From assembly GCA_900471925.1 (NCBI GenBank), contig UCGV01000002.1:305307-369306 (forward strand): 64,000 nt of DNA. Direction: 5' to 3'. This stretch comes from Hyphomicrobiales bacterium. Its GTDB lineage: Bacteria; Pseudomonadota; Alphaproteobacteria; Rhizobiales; Rhizobiaceae. This document shows positions 34,373 through 42,627 of the stretch, one piece after another (the first letter of the stretch is position 1; each line of letters starts with the position of its first letter). The position numbers and the translations under genes are program-made. Below the pieces are notes generated by a model. It was not told the DNA's origin. It worked only from the letters and a program-made list of their open reading frames with translations, and did not search any database.

Positions 34373-35065
34373 TCAATGTTCGATCGGAGTATCTTGCGTA
34401 TCCCGCCATTCCTTGAGGAGCACGGTGCGGCGGCGCGGATAGCGCGTGTCGTGAATGACCATATCGATGATGCGGTCGGTGCGGAAATGGCGAAAATCCT
34501 GACGCAGCTCGCACCAGCACATGATGATGCGGACATGCTCGAAATAACCAAGCGCGAACGGCCAGACGCGGCGGCGCGAGATGCGGCCCTGCTCATCGCC
34601 GTAATGCAGTTCGAGAATGCGTTCCAGGCGGATCGCCTTGCGAATGGCCGAGACGTCCGCCTTGTCCTCATCCTGCCGCTTCCTGCCGACGAAGAGCGTG
34701 GCCGAATCGACCATATCGCGCATGTCGGGCGGCAGTACGGCGGCGATCTTGGCGAGCGCATCGGCGCCGGCGTTGGCAAGGCGCGGCTCGGCGGCGCGCG
34801 CCACCCAGCGAGAGCCGAGCACGAGGGCTTCCAGCTCCTCTTCGGAAAACATCATCGGCGGCAGCATGAAGCCGGGCTTCAGCACATATCCTAAGCCGGC
34901 TTCACCCTCGATCATGGCGCCTTGGGCCTGCAAGCTGGCAATATCGCGATAGAGCGTTCGCAGACTGACACCGGTTTCAGCCGCAAGCACCGTGCCGGTG
35001 ACCGGCCGCCGATAGCGCCTTAACGTTTGGAGCAGGGTCAGCAGCCGTTCGGAGCGCGCGACCAT
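34373..35065 (-). CDS. YafY-family HTH-WYL transcriptional regulator
   Basis: A 230-residue regulator. An N-terminal HTH_11 winged helix (about 1-60, TGTVLAAETGVSLRTLYRDI) is followed by a WYL domain (about 135-205) with the partial motif RRRVWPFALGYFEHVRIIMCW. WYL domains sense ligands, often nucleic acid or nucleotides. ATG 35065 has AGGAT upstream, with GTG 35068 as an alternative. It probably controls the small protein and VOC genes behind it; neighbourhood is the only evidence. Confidence 0.88.
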   Translation of the reverse strand: MVARSERLLTLLQTLRRYRRPVTGTVLAAETGVSLRTLYRDIASLQAQGAMIEGEAGLGYVLKPGFMLPPMMFSEEELEALVLGSRWVARAAEPRLANAGADALAKIAAVLPPDMRDMVDSATLFVGRKRQDEDKADVSAIRKAIRLERILELHYGDEQGRISRRRVWPFALGYFEHVRIIMCWCELRQDFRHFRTDRIIDMVIHDTRYPRRRTVLLKEWRDTQDTPIEH

Positions 35066-35126
35066 CACGATATCCTCATGCAGAGCAGCCAGGCCGAGTG
35101 TCCATCATCGGCGTTTTCGGCCCTGC

Positions 35127-36086
35127 TCAGCGTTTCCACTCAATCCAATCGCGCATCAGGCGATGGGCAATCGCGCCCTTGGGCGGCGGCGCCTTGCCGT
35201 TGGCCCCGGGGCGTTCGAGCATCTCAATCGTTTCCTCGCGGGTGAACCAGCGACAATCTTCAAGCTCGGCTTCGTCACGGTGAATCTCCTGCGACCTCGC
35301 CTCAGCATAGCAGCCGATCATCAGCGAGTGCGGCATCGGCCAGGGCTGGGAAGCGTGATAGCGGATGCGGCCGGTCCTGATGCCGGATTCTTCCAGCGTC
35401 TCACGGCGCACGGCATTTTCGATGGTTTCGCCGGGCTCCAGGAAGCCCGCCAGACAGGAATACATTCCCGGCGCGAAATGCGGGCTGCGGCCGAGCAGGC
35501 AGAGATCACGCTCTTCATCGACCGTCAGCATGATGACGACGGGATCGGTGCGCGGGAAGATCATGTGCTCGCAGGCGGTGCAGACACGCTTGTAGCCACC
35601 GATGCGGATTTCCATGACAGAACCGCAGCGGCCGCAAAACTTGTTGTCGCCATTCCAGCGGATGAGGCTCGCGGCCTGCGCAAATTCGCCGAGCAGCATT
35701 TCATCGACCAGTTCGTCGCGGAAGAGCGAGCGGCCATCGACCGGCTTGTATTGGCTCGCCATATCATCGACATCGATACCGACGGGCACGGCAAGACGCG
35801 GTTCACCGGACTTGCGATAGCCGAGAAGGACGGTCTCATCCCAGTTCGGCTTCAGCTCCTGCAGCTCGTAGCGGGCAAACAGCGGATCGAGCACCTGGCC
35901 GTCGTGCTTCAGAACCAGCTTGTCTTTCGCGAAAGCGAAGATGTGGGTGCCCTCGCGGCCCAGCGCCTTTTCGACCGAACCTTCGTCGCGATGTTCGCTG
36001 TCGCGGTTCAGGTCGTTGGCGGCAAAGGCGGTGAGATTGCTGGGTTCCGGATGCGGCACATCCGAATCGAAAAGCGAATGACTCAT
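35127..36086 (-). CDS. nudC: NAD+ diphosphatase NudC
   Basis: A 319-residue Nudix hydrolase that splits NADH to NMNH and AMP and removes NAD caps from RNA. A four-cysteine zinc ribbon (FCGRCGSVMEIRIGG, then RVCTACE) lies near residues 145-170. The Nudix box GFLEPGETIENAVRRETLEE lies near 220. The NudC-specific SQPWPMPHSLM follows near 255. All key residues are present. The start overlaps the HIT gene stop by four bases, so the two are coupled. Confidence 0.94.
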   Translation of the reverse strand: MSHSLFDSDVPHPEPSNLTAFAANDLNRDSEHRDEGSVEKALGREGTHIFAFAKDKLVLKHDGQVLDPLFARYELQELKPNWDETVLLGYRKSGEPRLAVPVGIDVDDMASQYKPVDGRSLFRDELVDEMLLGEFAQAASLIRWNGDNKFCGRCGSVMEIRIGGYKRVCTACEHMIFPRTDPVVIMLTVDEERDLCLLGRSPHFAPGMYSCLAGFLEPGETIENAVRRETLEESGIRTGRIRYHASQPWPMPHSLMIGCYAEARSQEIHRDEAELEDCRWFTREETIEMLERPGANGKAPPPKGAIAHRLMRDWIEWKR

Positions 36087-36508
36087 GATGAAAGGGCTTC
36101 CCGCAGCTTTGCTATGAATTCGTCTCTTGTTGCATCCTCGTAAGGCTCGGCCTTGCCGAAACCCCAGACGGGACCCGGCCAGTTCGCATCGCCTTCGGAA
36201 CGCGCAATGACATGAACATGAAGCTGACGGACGATATTGCCAAGAGCCCCGACATTGATTTTTGTCGCAGCGGTGATCTTCTTGAGCGCCGAGGAGACGA
36301 GTTCGGTTTCGAAGGTGAGCATTACCTGATCGAGAGGCGTCAGTTCGAAGAGCTCGGTAATGTCTGCCCGGCGCGGCACCAGGATCAGCCAAGGCCAACG
36401 GGCGTCCTTCGACAGCCTGAGGTCGCACAGGCCTATGACCATAATGCTGGTGCTATCGTTTTCGAGCCTGGGGTCGAGCACGAAGTCGCTCACGGGCATT
36501 CTCCTCAT
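36083..36508 (-). CDS. HIT-domain nucleotide hydrolase/transferase
   Basis: A 141-residue histidine-triad protein. The family motif appears as QLHVHVIAR near residue 96, with the third position of the triad relaxed (H-V-H-V-I), as in related HIT proteins that act on nucleoside phosphates. ATG codons at 36508 and 36499 and a TTG at 36517 are in frame; I prefer 36508. Pairing with NudC suggests a role in dinucleotide or NAD turnover, which is inference. Confidence 0.87.
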   Translation of the reverse strand: MRRMPVSDFVLDPRLENDSTSIMVIGLCDLRLSKDARWPWLILVPRRADITELFELTPLDQVMLTFETELVSSALKKITAATKINVGALGNIVRQLHVHVIARSEGDANWPGPVWGFGKAEPYEDATRDEFIAKLREALSS

Positions 36509-36543
36509 GTTTTCCAAGGACTAGCAGTTTTTTTTAAGCTTGG

Positions 36544-36572
36544 CTTGCTTTTGATGAGGATTTTGCCGATAT
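36544..36572 (+). promoter_or_regulatory. promoter of the SRP RNA
   Basis: CTTGCT at 36544-36549 and CGATAT at 36567-36572, 17 bases apart, are close to the rhizobial housekeeping consensus CTTGAC and CTATAT. They put the start at the first paired base of the SRP RNA. Confidence 0.65.
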
Positions 36573-36579
36573 GTGCATC

Positions 36580-36680
36580 CGGGAGGTTGGTGGTGGACGA
36601 GCCACTCGCCAACCGGGTCAGGTCCGGAAGGAAGCAGCCCTAACGAGCCCGGCACGGGTCATCGTGCCAGCCTCCCACCT
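36580..36680 (+). ncRNA. ffs: signal recognition particle RNA (4.5S type)
   Basis: The universal SRP core GGTCAGGTCCGGAAGGAAGC lies at 36617-36636, within the tetraloop-capped helix 8 that binds Ffh. The terminal helix pairs GGGAGG (36581) with CCTCCC (36671-36676), and the fold between is a long imperfect hairpin. The size of about 100 nt fits a bacterial small SRP RNA. A good promoter stands just upstream. dnaX begins 43 bases after it, a placement common in rhizobia. Ends are placed by pairing. Confidence 0.95.
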
Positions 36681-36722
36681 TCTCTTCCAAAAAGGCCCGG
36701 TCCTTCGGGCACAAGCAGGGCG

Positions 36723-38594
36723 ATGAGCGACAGCGAGCGACAATCACAAGATGCCGCCTCGACGGGCATCGGATACCGGGTGCTGGCACGCAAATACCGC
36801 CCCAAGGATTTTACGGACCTGATGGTCGGCCAGGAGCCGATGGTCCGCACGCTCACAAACGCCTTCGAAACTGGCCGTATTGCACAGGCCTATATGCTGA
36901 CTGGCGTTCGCGGCGTGGGCAAGACGACGACGGCGCGCATTCTGGCGCGCGCGCTGAACTACAAGACGGCCGATATCGACAAGCCGACGATCGACCTTCG
37001 GGTGCCGGGCGAGCATTGCCAGGCAATCATGGAAGGCCGCCATGTCGATGTGATCGAGATGGACGCCGCCTCGCATACCGGTATCGACGATATCAGAGAG
37101 ATCATCGAACAGGTGCGCTATCGTCCGGTTTCGGCGCGCTTCAAAGTCTATATCATCGACGAAGTGCACATGCTTTCGACGGCAGCCTTCAACGGGCTCT
37201 TGAAGACGCTCGAAGAGCCGCCGGAGCACGTGAAATTCATCTTCGCGACGACCGAAATCCGCAAGGTTCCGATCACCGTTCTTTCCCGCTGCCAGCGCTT
37301 CGACCTTCGTCGTATCAGCGCCTCCGATCTCGTCGGCCTGTTTTCGACCATCGCTGCCAAGGAAGGCATCGAGGCGGAGCCGGATGCGTTGGCGATGATT
37401 GCGCGCGCCGCGGAAGGGTCTGCTCGCGACGGCCTGTCGCTGATGGATCAGGCAATCGCCCATGGCGGCGGCGTGGTGCAGGCGGAAGCCGTGCGCGGCA
37501 TGCTCGGCCTTGCCGATCGTGCCCGTATCGTCGATCTTTTCCAGCATATCGTGCGCGGCGATGTTGCAAGCGCGCTCAATGAATTCCAGAGCCAGTACGA
37601 GGCAGGCGCCAACCCGGTCGTGGTGCTGACGGATCTTGCCGATTTCACGCATCTGGTGACACGACTGAAATATGTACCCGATGCGGCAAACGATCCTTCG
37701 CTCAGCGAAGTGGAGCGTACCAAGGCGGCCGAATTCGCCCAGGGGGTGGCAGTTACCACGCTGTCACGCATCTGGCAGATGCTGCTGAAGGGCATTCCCG
37801 AGACGGAGAACTCTTCACGCACAGCAGGTGCCGCCGAGATGGTGCTGATCCGGCTTGCGCATGCCGCGCATCTGCCGGCACCTGAGGATGCAGCGCGGCG
37901 GCTTGCGGAATTTTCCAGTGAAGGCGGTGCGCCTCGTCCGTCCTCGCCCGCGCCCTCGGGCAATGGCGGTGGCGGCACGCGTGTTCCCTACCAGACGAAC
38001 GTGACGGCACGGGCTCCCGAGCCTGCACCGCGGCCGCAGCCCTCGGGGCCGACGGCAATGTTGCGCGCGGTGCCCAATCCCGAGCCGCAGAATATCGGCC
38101 GCCTCGAGACGCGGCCGGCGGAGGCGCCGAAGCCGCTCGTATCCGTCAATTCGATCAGCGATATCGTCGATCTCGCGGCCGAGAAGCGGGACGTCAAGCT
38201 CAAGGCACTCGTGCGCAATTTCGTGCGGCCGGTGCGTATCGAACCCGGCCGGCTGGATGTGAACCTCACCGAAGGCGCCCCCGGCACGCTGCTCAACGAG
38301 CTTGCCGTCAAGCTCAAGGAATGGACCGGCATCCACTGGATCGTCAGCACCAGCCGCGAAGAAGGCGGCCCGACGATGGTCGAGGCGGAGACGAAAGCGC
38401 AGGAGCAGCGCGTCAGTGACGCCCGCCAGGATCCCGATGTCGCGGCGATCCTTGCCCGCTTTCCGGGTGCCAAGATTATCGACGTGCGTGTGCGGGCGCC
38501 GACGCCGGAGGAAGAAGCAGAAGAGGCCAAACCACCTGCCGCTGCCGAATCCGAAGAGGGCGACATCCTGCCCGGCGACGACATAGAGTTCTAG
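36723..38594 (+). CDS. dnaX: DNA polymerase III subunit gamma/tau
   Basis: A 623-residue clamp-loader ATPase that loads the beta clamp and, through its tau C-terminus, tethers polymerase and helicase. Walker [14 protein letters not shown] lies near residue 58 and Walker B IIDEVHML near 142. TEPP-like [16 protein letters not shown] follows. The zinc module between Walker A and [11 protein letters not shown] has only one cysteine ([12 protein letters not shown]) where E. coli has four. The C-terminus is proline-rich, then tau-like, ending in acidic residues. No slippery A-run for frameshifting was found. ybaB follows 19 bases later. Confidence 0.95.
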   Translation: MSDSERQSQDAASTGIGYRVLARKYRPKDFTDLMVGQEPMVRTLTNAFETGRIAQAYMLTGVRGVGKTTTARILARALNYKTADIDKPTIDLRVPGEHCQAIMEGRHVDVIEMDAASHTGIDDIREIIEQVRYRPVSARFKVYIIDEVHMLSTAAFNGLLKTLEEPPEHVKFIFATTEIRKVPITVLSRCQRFDLRRISASDLVGLFSTIAAKEGIEAEPDALAMIARAAEGSARDGLSLMDQAIAHGGGVVQAEAVRGMLGLADRARIVDLFQHIVRGDVASALNEFQSQYEAGANPVVVLTDLADFTHLVTRLKYVPDAANDPSLSEVERTKAAEFAQGVAVTTLSRIWQMLLKGIPETENSSRTAGAAEMVLIRLAHAAHLPAPEDAARRLAEFSSEGGAPRPSSPAPSGNGGGGTRVPYQTNVTARAPEPAPRPQPSGPTAMLRAVPNPEPQNIGRLETRPAEAPKPLVSVNSISDIVDLAAEKRDVKLKALVRNFVRPVRIEPGRLDVNLTEGAPGTLLNELAVKLKEWTGIHWIVSTSREEGGPTMVEAETKAQEQRVSDARQDPDVAAILARFPGAKIIDVRVRAPTPEEEAEEAKPPAAAESEEGDILPGDDIEF

Positions 38595-38613
38595 TTTCAA
38601 GAAGGAGAAGACG

Positions 38614-38937
38614 ATGCGCGACATCATGGGCATGATGGGCAAAGTCAAGGAAATGCAGGCCAAGATGGAGCAGATGCAGGCTGAGATCGCCGAGCTGACT
38701 GCCGAAGGCAAGGCAGGCGGCGGCCTCGTGACCGTCATCATCTCCGGCAAGGGCGAGCTCAAGAGCCTCAAGATCGACCCTTCCCTCTTCAAGGAAGACG
38801 ATGTCGAAATCCTCGAAGACCTGATCGTTGCCGCCCACAAGGACGCCAAGGACAAGGCGGAAGCCATCGCTGCCGAAAAGACCAAGGCGCTGACGGCCGG
38901 CCTGCCGATCCCGCCCGGCTTCAAGCTGCCGTTCTGA
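38614..38937 (+). CDS. YbaB/EbfC-family nucleoid-associated protein
   Basis: A 107-residue DNA-binding protein of the YbaB/EbfC family, a tweezer-shaped dimer. A long N-terminal helix ([20 protein letters not shown]) leads to a beta sheet ([20 protein letters not shown]). The dnaX-ybaB-recR order is conserved widely; here recR is 1.3 kb on, with a LysE and a MOSC gene in between. Start behind GAAGGAGAAG. Confidence 0.93.
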   Translation: MRDIMGMMGKVKEMQAKMEQMQAEIAELTAEGKAGGGLVTVIISGKGELKSLKIDPSLFKEDDVEILEDLIVAAHKDAKDKAEAIAAEKTKALTAGLPIPPGFKLPF

Positions 38938-38986
38938 TTTCATCGGCTGATCCAGAGCCGACTGAACCCGGAAGAGGAGACGGGAG

Positions 38987-39601
38987 ATGATGACGTTGAC
39001 GACGCTGCTGGTTTTCGCCGGTGCACTGTTCATTGCCGCCGGGACACCGGGACCGAGCGTTGCGGCGCTTGTTGCCCGTGTCATTTCGAAGGGCGCGCGC
39101 GACGTCCTGCCCTTCCTCTTCGGCATGTGGGCGGGCGACGCCATCTGGTTGACCTGTGCGATTGCCGGCCTCTCGGCGATTGCCGAAAGTTTCTATCACG
39201 TCTTCGTCGCCATCAAGTGGCTCGGCGTGCTCTATCTCCTTTATCTCGCCTGGCGGATGTGGTTCGCCAAGGCCGATGTCGAAGAAGAGGAGCTGCCGCA
39301 GGAGCGTTCGCGCGGCCGGATGTTTCTGACCGGCTTGGCCATTGCGCTCGGCAACCCGAAGATCATGATGTTTTACGTGGCCCTTCTGCCGTCGATCATA
39401 GACATCCCCTCGGTATCGCTCGGCGGCTGGGCCGAACTCGTCGTCACGCTGTTCATCGTTCTCGCTGTTGTCGACTTCACCTGGATGTTCCTTGCTGCAA
39501 AGGCCCGCGGCTTCCTGAAGAGCAGGCGCGCGGTGCGGATCGCCAACCGGGTGAGCGCGGGAACGATGGCAGGGGCTGCCGTCACGATCGCTATCCGCTG
39601 A
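38987..39601 (+). CDS. LysE-family amino-acid exporter
   Basis: A 204-residue inner-membrane protein with about six helices. The family hallmark GTPGPSVAALVARVISKGAR lies near residues 18-37, and KWLGVLYLLYLAWRMW near 76. LysE/RhtB proteins export amino acids or homoserine-lactone-like compounds. The substrate is not evident. It lies inside the usual dnaX-ybaB-recR block, an insertion relative to the common order. Confidence 0.9.
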   Translation: MMTLTTLLVFAGALFIAAGTPGPSVAALVARVISKGARDVLPFLFGMWAGDAIWLTCAIAGLSAIAESFYHVFVAIKWLGVLYLLYLAWRMWFAKADVEEEELPQERSRGRMFLTGLAIALGNPKIMMFYVALLPSIIDIPSVSLGGWAELVVTLFIVLAVVDFTWMFLAAKARGFLKSRRAVRIANRVSAGTMAGAAVTIAIR

Positions 39602-39602
39602 A

Positions 39603-40220
39603 CTATTGCTGCGCTTCCAGTACGGCTCGCAGCTTGTGGTGAACGGGTGCGGCCAGAAAGCGCTTGCGATCTTCTGCCGAAAGCCGGCGCCCGAAAGTTT
39701 CCATCATTTCCGGCATCGTCACTCTGGCGCCGGGAAAGGGCCTGTAGTCGACCTGCATTCCGGCCTCGACAATTCCATTTGATATCACGCGGCAATAGAT
39801 GCCAGGGCGGGCTGCCCTCGTGTAGCGTTTGACGAATTTCGGATCGTTCATCCGTGCGGCAAAGGTCGCGCAGGGAATACGGCAGGACGTGACTTCGAGG
39901 ATCAGTTCACCAGCGATGAATCGATCACCGACCGCGACATCGCGATTATCCAGCCCCTGGATGACGAGATTTTCCCCGAAAGTGCCGGGTTCGACTGGAT
40001 GGCCGAGCTCATTCGCCCACCAGTCCAAGCTGAGAGACCCTTCCAGATAGACGGCCTGATCGACGCCGCCATGATGTTTCCTGTTGCAGATGGCGTCGCC
40101 GACGAGACCTTCCGCGTCGATCATGACGCCGCCGGTGACGGCATGTTTGAAGATCCCGGTCTTGTAGCTCTTTCCGGGTAGCCTTTCGGCGGCACCCCGG
40201 CAGACGGCGAGGATTTTCAT
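39603..40220 (-). CDS. MOSC-domain protein
   Basis: A 205-residue protein of the YiiM-like MOSC group. KHHGGVDQAVYLEG lies near residue 48 and TFGENLVIQGL near 80. SCRIPCATFAAR near 115 holds the conserved cysteine expected to take molybdenum cofactor or sulfur. These proteins assist in molybdenum-dependent detoxification of N-hydroxylated bases. It is convergent with the LysE gene and divergent from recR. Confidence 0.88.
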   Translation of the reverse strand: MKILAVCRGAAERLPGKSYKTGIFKHAVTGGVMIDAEGLVGDAICNRKHHGGVDQAVYLEGSLSLDWWANELGHPVEPGTFGENLVIQGLDNRDVAVGDRFIAGELILEVTSCRIPCATFAARMNDPKFVKRYTRAARPGIYCRVISNGIVEAGMQVDYRPFPGARVTMPEMMETFGRRLSAEDRKRFLAAPVHHKLRAVLEAQQ

Positions 40221-40277
40221 CGGTCAGGCAATCCCTAGGCGATTCCGTTTTCGTTCCATATCAGTTAAGAACGGCGC

Positions 40278-40883
40278 ATGGCAAAGCGAGTCACCGGCCC
40301 CGAAATTGAAAAACTGATCCAGCTCCTGGCAAAAGTGCCGGGCCTCGGTCCGCGCTCGGCGCGGCGGGCCGCACTGCATCTGATCAAGAAGAAGGACCAG
40401 CTTCTGGGGCCTCTCTCCCATGCGATGGGCGAGGCCCATGACAAGGTGAAGATCTGCTCGCGCTGCGGCAATGTCGATACGGTCGATCCCTGCACTGTCT
40501 GCACCGATGCGCAACGCGACCAGTCCGTCATCATCGTGGTCGAAGACGTCTCCGATCTCTGGGCGCTTGAGCGCGCCGGTGCGCTGAATGCCGCCTATCA
40601 CGTGCTTGGCGGCACGCTGTCGCCGCTCGACGGCGTCGGACCTGACGATCTCAATATCCGCGGGCTGATCAACCGCGTCGGCGAAGGCGGCATCAAGGAA
40701 ATCATCATCGCCGTGAATGCGACCGTCGAAGGACAGACGACAGCGCACTACATCACCGATCAGCTTGCCGATCTCAACGTGAAGATCACAAGGCTGGCGC
40801 ATGGCGTGCCGGTGGGGGGCGAGCTCGACTATCTCGACGAGGGTACGCTATCGGCGGCACTTCGCGCGCGGACGGCAATCTAG
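40278..40883 (+). CDS. recR: recombination mediator protein RecR
   Basis: A 201-residue ring-forming protein that works with RecF and RecO to load RecA at gaps. An N-terminal helix-hairpin-helix ([20 protein letters not shown]) is followed by a C4 zinc finger ([16 protein letters not shown], near residues 57-72). The Toprim domain has [12 protein letters not shown] near 88. It overlaps no neighbour; the lytic transglycosylase gene follows eight bases later. Confidence 0.95.
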   Translation: MAKRVTGPEIEKLIQLLAKVPGLGPRSARRAALHLIKKKDQLLGPLSHAMGEAHDKVKICSRCGNVDTVDPCTVCTDAQRDQSVIIVVEDVSDLWALERAGALNAAYHVLGGTLSPLDGVGPDDLNIRGLINRVGEGGIKEIIIAVNATVEGQTTAHYITDQLADLNVKITRLAHGVPVGGELDYLDEGTLSAALRARTAI

Positions 40884-40891
40884 GGGGATAC

Positions 40892-42145
40892 ATGACGACG
40901 GGTTACTTTGGCCGGCTTCTTCTGACAGGCGCCGCCTTGCTGGTGCTTTCCGTCTCTGTTCACGCCGCCCCTTCGAAAGCCGATGTGGAGGCGCAGTTCG
41001 AAAAGTGGATTCAAGCCGATCTCTGGCCTGAGGCGAAAAAGAACGGCATATCGGAGAAGACCTTTCGTGCCGCCTTTTCCGGGATCGAACTGGACTGGAC
41101 CCTGACCGATCTTGCCCCTCCCGGCTTTCCGCCGCCGAAGGAGCAGAAGCAGACCCAGGCGGAGTTTTCCTCGCCGGCTCCCTATTTTAACGAGGACAGG
41201 CTGAAGCGCCTCGCCATGACCGGGCGTGGCTTCGCCTCGCAATATGCCTCGACGCTCAGCCGCATCGAGAAGACCTATGGCGTGCCGGATTCGATCGTGC
41301 TGGCGATCTGGGGGCGCGAGACTGGTTTCGGCGCAGCGAAGATCCCGAATTCGGCCGTCGAGGTACTGGCGACCAAGGCCTTCATGTCGACCCGCAAGGA
41401 CATGTTCCGCACTGAGCTGATCGCAGCACTCCATATTCTCGACGGCAACGACGTGACGCCTGCCGACTTCAAGGGTTCATCGGCAGGCGCGCTCGGCCAG
41501 CCACAATTCATGCCGACGAGTTATCTGAAATATGCCGTCGATTTCGACGGCGACGGACACCGCAATATCTGGACTTCGGTTCCCGACACGCTTGCCTCTA
41601 TCGCCAATTTCCTTGTTCAAAAGGGTTGGCAGCGTGACCGCGACTGGGGTTTCGAAGTGGCGATCCCGGATGCCGTCTCCTGCGCACAGGAAGGGCCTGA
41701 TCTTGCCAAACCGCTTTCCCATTGGGCATCGCTCGGCATTAACAGAATGTCCGGAAAAGGCTTTCCGGCCGGTGAGTTGAAGGCGCAGGGCATGATGCTG
41801 GTGCCGGCCGGGCGTGACGGACCGGAATTCATCGTCACGCCGAATTTCTACGTCATCAAGGAATACAACAACTCCGATCTCTACGCGCTCTATATCGGCA
41901 ATCTTGCCGACCGCATCGCCTTCGGCTCGGGATCCTTCCAGGGACAATGGGGCGATGTCGGCAAGATGCTGCGCTCCGATGTCGCCACCATGCAGAAGGC
42001 GCTTGAGCGGCAGGGCTACGATGTCGGCGGATCGGATGGATTGCCGGGCTACAAGACGCGGCGCTCGATCGGCCAGTGGCAGGAAAAGAACGGCATGAGA
42101 CCAACCTGCTTCCCCGAGGCATCGATGAAGGGCAAGCTGAAGTAA
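40892..42145 (+). CDS. lytic murein transglycosylase (MltB-like, SLT_2 + PG-binding)
   Basis: A 417-residue exported enzyme that cleaves glycan strands with formation of 1,6-anhydromuramic ends. A signal peptide (about 1-25) is followed by the SLT_2 catalytic domain with glutamate in VLAIWGRETGFGAAK near residue 147 and GSSAGALGQPQFMPTSY near 197. A C-terminal peptidoglycan-binding domain (about 350-405) ends the protein. No lipobox cysteine is seen, so it should be soluble in the periplasm. Confidence 0.92.
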   Translation: MTTGYFGRLLLTGAALLVLSVSVHAAPSKADVEAQFEKWIQADLWPEAKKNGISEKTFRAAFSGIELDWTLTDLAPPGFPPPKEQKQTQAEFSSPAPYFNEDRLKRLAMTGRGFASQYASTLSRIEKTYGVPDSIVLAIWGRETGFGAAKIPNSAVEVLATKAFMSTRKDMFRTELIAALHILDGNDVTPADFKGSSAGALGQPQFMPTSYLKYAVDFDGDGHRNIWTSVPDTLASIANFLVQKGWQRDRDWGFEVAIPDAVSCAQEGPDLAKPLSHWASLGINRMSGKGFPAGELKAQGMMLVPAGRDGPEFIVTPNFYVIKEYNNSDLYALYIGNLADRIAFGSGSFQGQWGDVGKMLRSDVATMQKALERQGYDVGGSDGLPGYKTRRSIGQWQEKNGMRPTCFPEASMKGKLK

Positions 42146-42163
42146 GCCAAGTCCTTCGCGCCG

Positions 42164-42619
42164 CTAGAGGTTTCGCTTCAGACCTTCGTGGCTCGTCACG
42201 AATCCGAGCTTTTCGTAAAAGCGGACGGTGGCTCCACGGGTTTTGTCGGTGGTGAGCTGTACCAGACCGCAGCCACGTTCGGCGCAACGGGCGACAGCCC
42301 ATTCGATCAATTGCGAACCGAGCCCTGTGCCGCGATATCCTTTCGCGATACGCACGCTTTCAATCTGGCCACGCCACATTCCCGTTCTTGAAAGGCCGGG
42401 GATGAAACTGATCTGGAGGCAGCCCAGCACCTGACCGGTCTCGTCGCTCGCAACGACCAGCAACTGATTGGGATCAGCCTCGATCGCGGCAAAGGCTGCG
42501 AGATAGCGCCCATCGACGGGATCCGAGATGACCTCGCGCGCACTGCCGAGGTCATCATCGGCGAGCAGACGGATGATATCCACCAGATCGGATTGTCTTG
42601 CGTTTCGGAAAATGGGCAT
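42164..42619 (-). CDS. GNAT-family N-acetyltransferase
   Basis: A 151-residue acetyltransferase. RIAKGYRGTGLGSQLIEWAV near residues 90-109 is the acetyl-CoA loop, and LVQLTTDKTRGATVRFYEKLGF is the typical end of the fold. The acceptor is unknown. ATG 42619 has GAGG seven bases upstream and stands eight bases after the stop of the MFS gene, so the two form a transcription unit. That pairing is typical of export or modification defences, but no drug target can be named. Confidence 0.88.
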   Translation of the reverse strand: MPIFRNARQSDLVDIIRLLADDDLGSAREVISDPVDGRYLAAFAAIEADPNQLLVVASDETGQVLGCLQISFIPGLSRTGMWRGQIESVRIAKGYRGTGLGSQLIEWAVARCAERGCGLVQLTTDKTRGATVRFYEKLGFVTSHEGLKRNL

Positions 42620-42627
42620 GCCAGACC

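Noticed and set aside
37900..38400. Possible programmed frameshift site in dnaX
   Set aside because: No A-rich slippery heptamer or supporting structure was found; the gene appears to give one full-length product.
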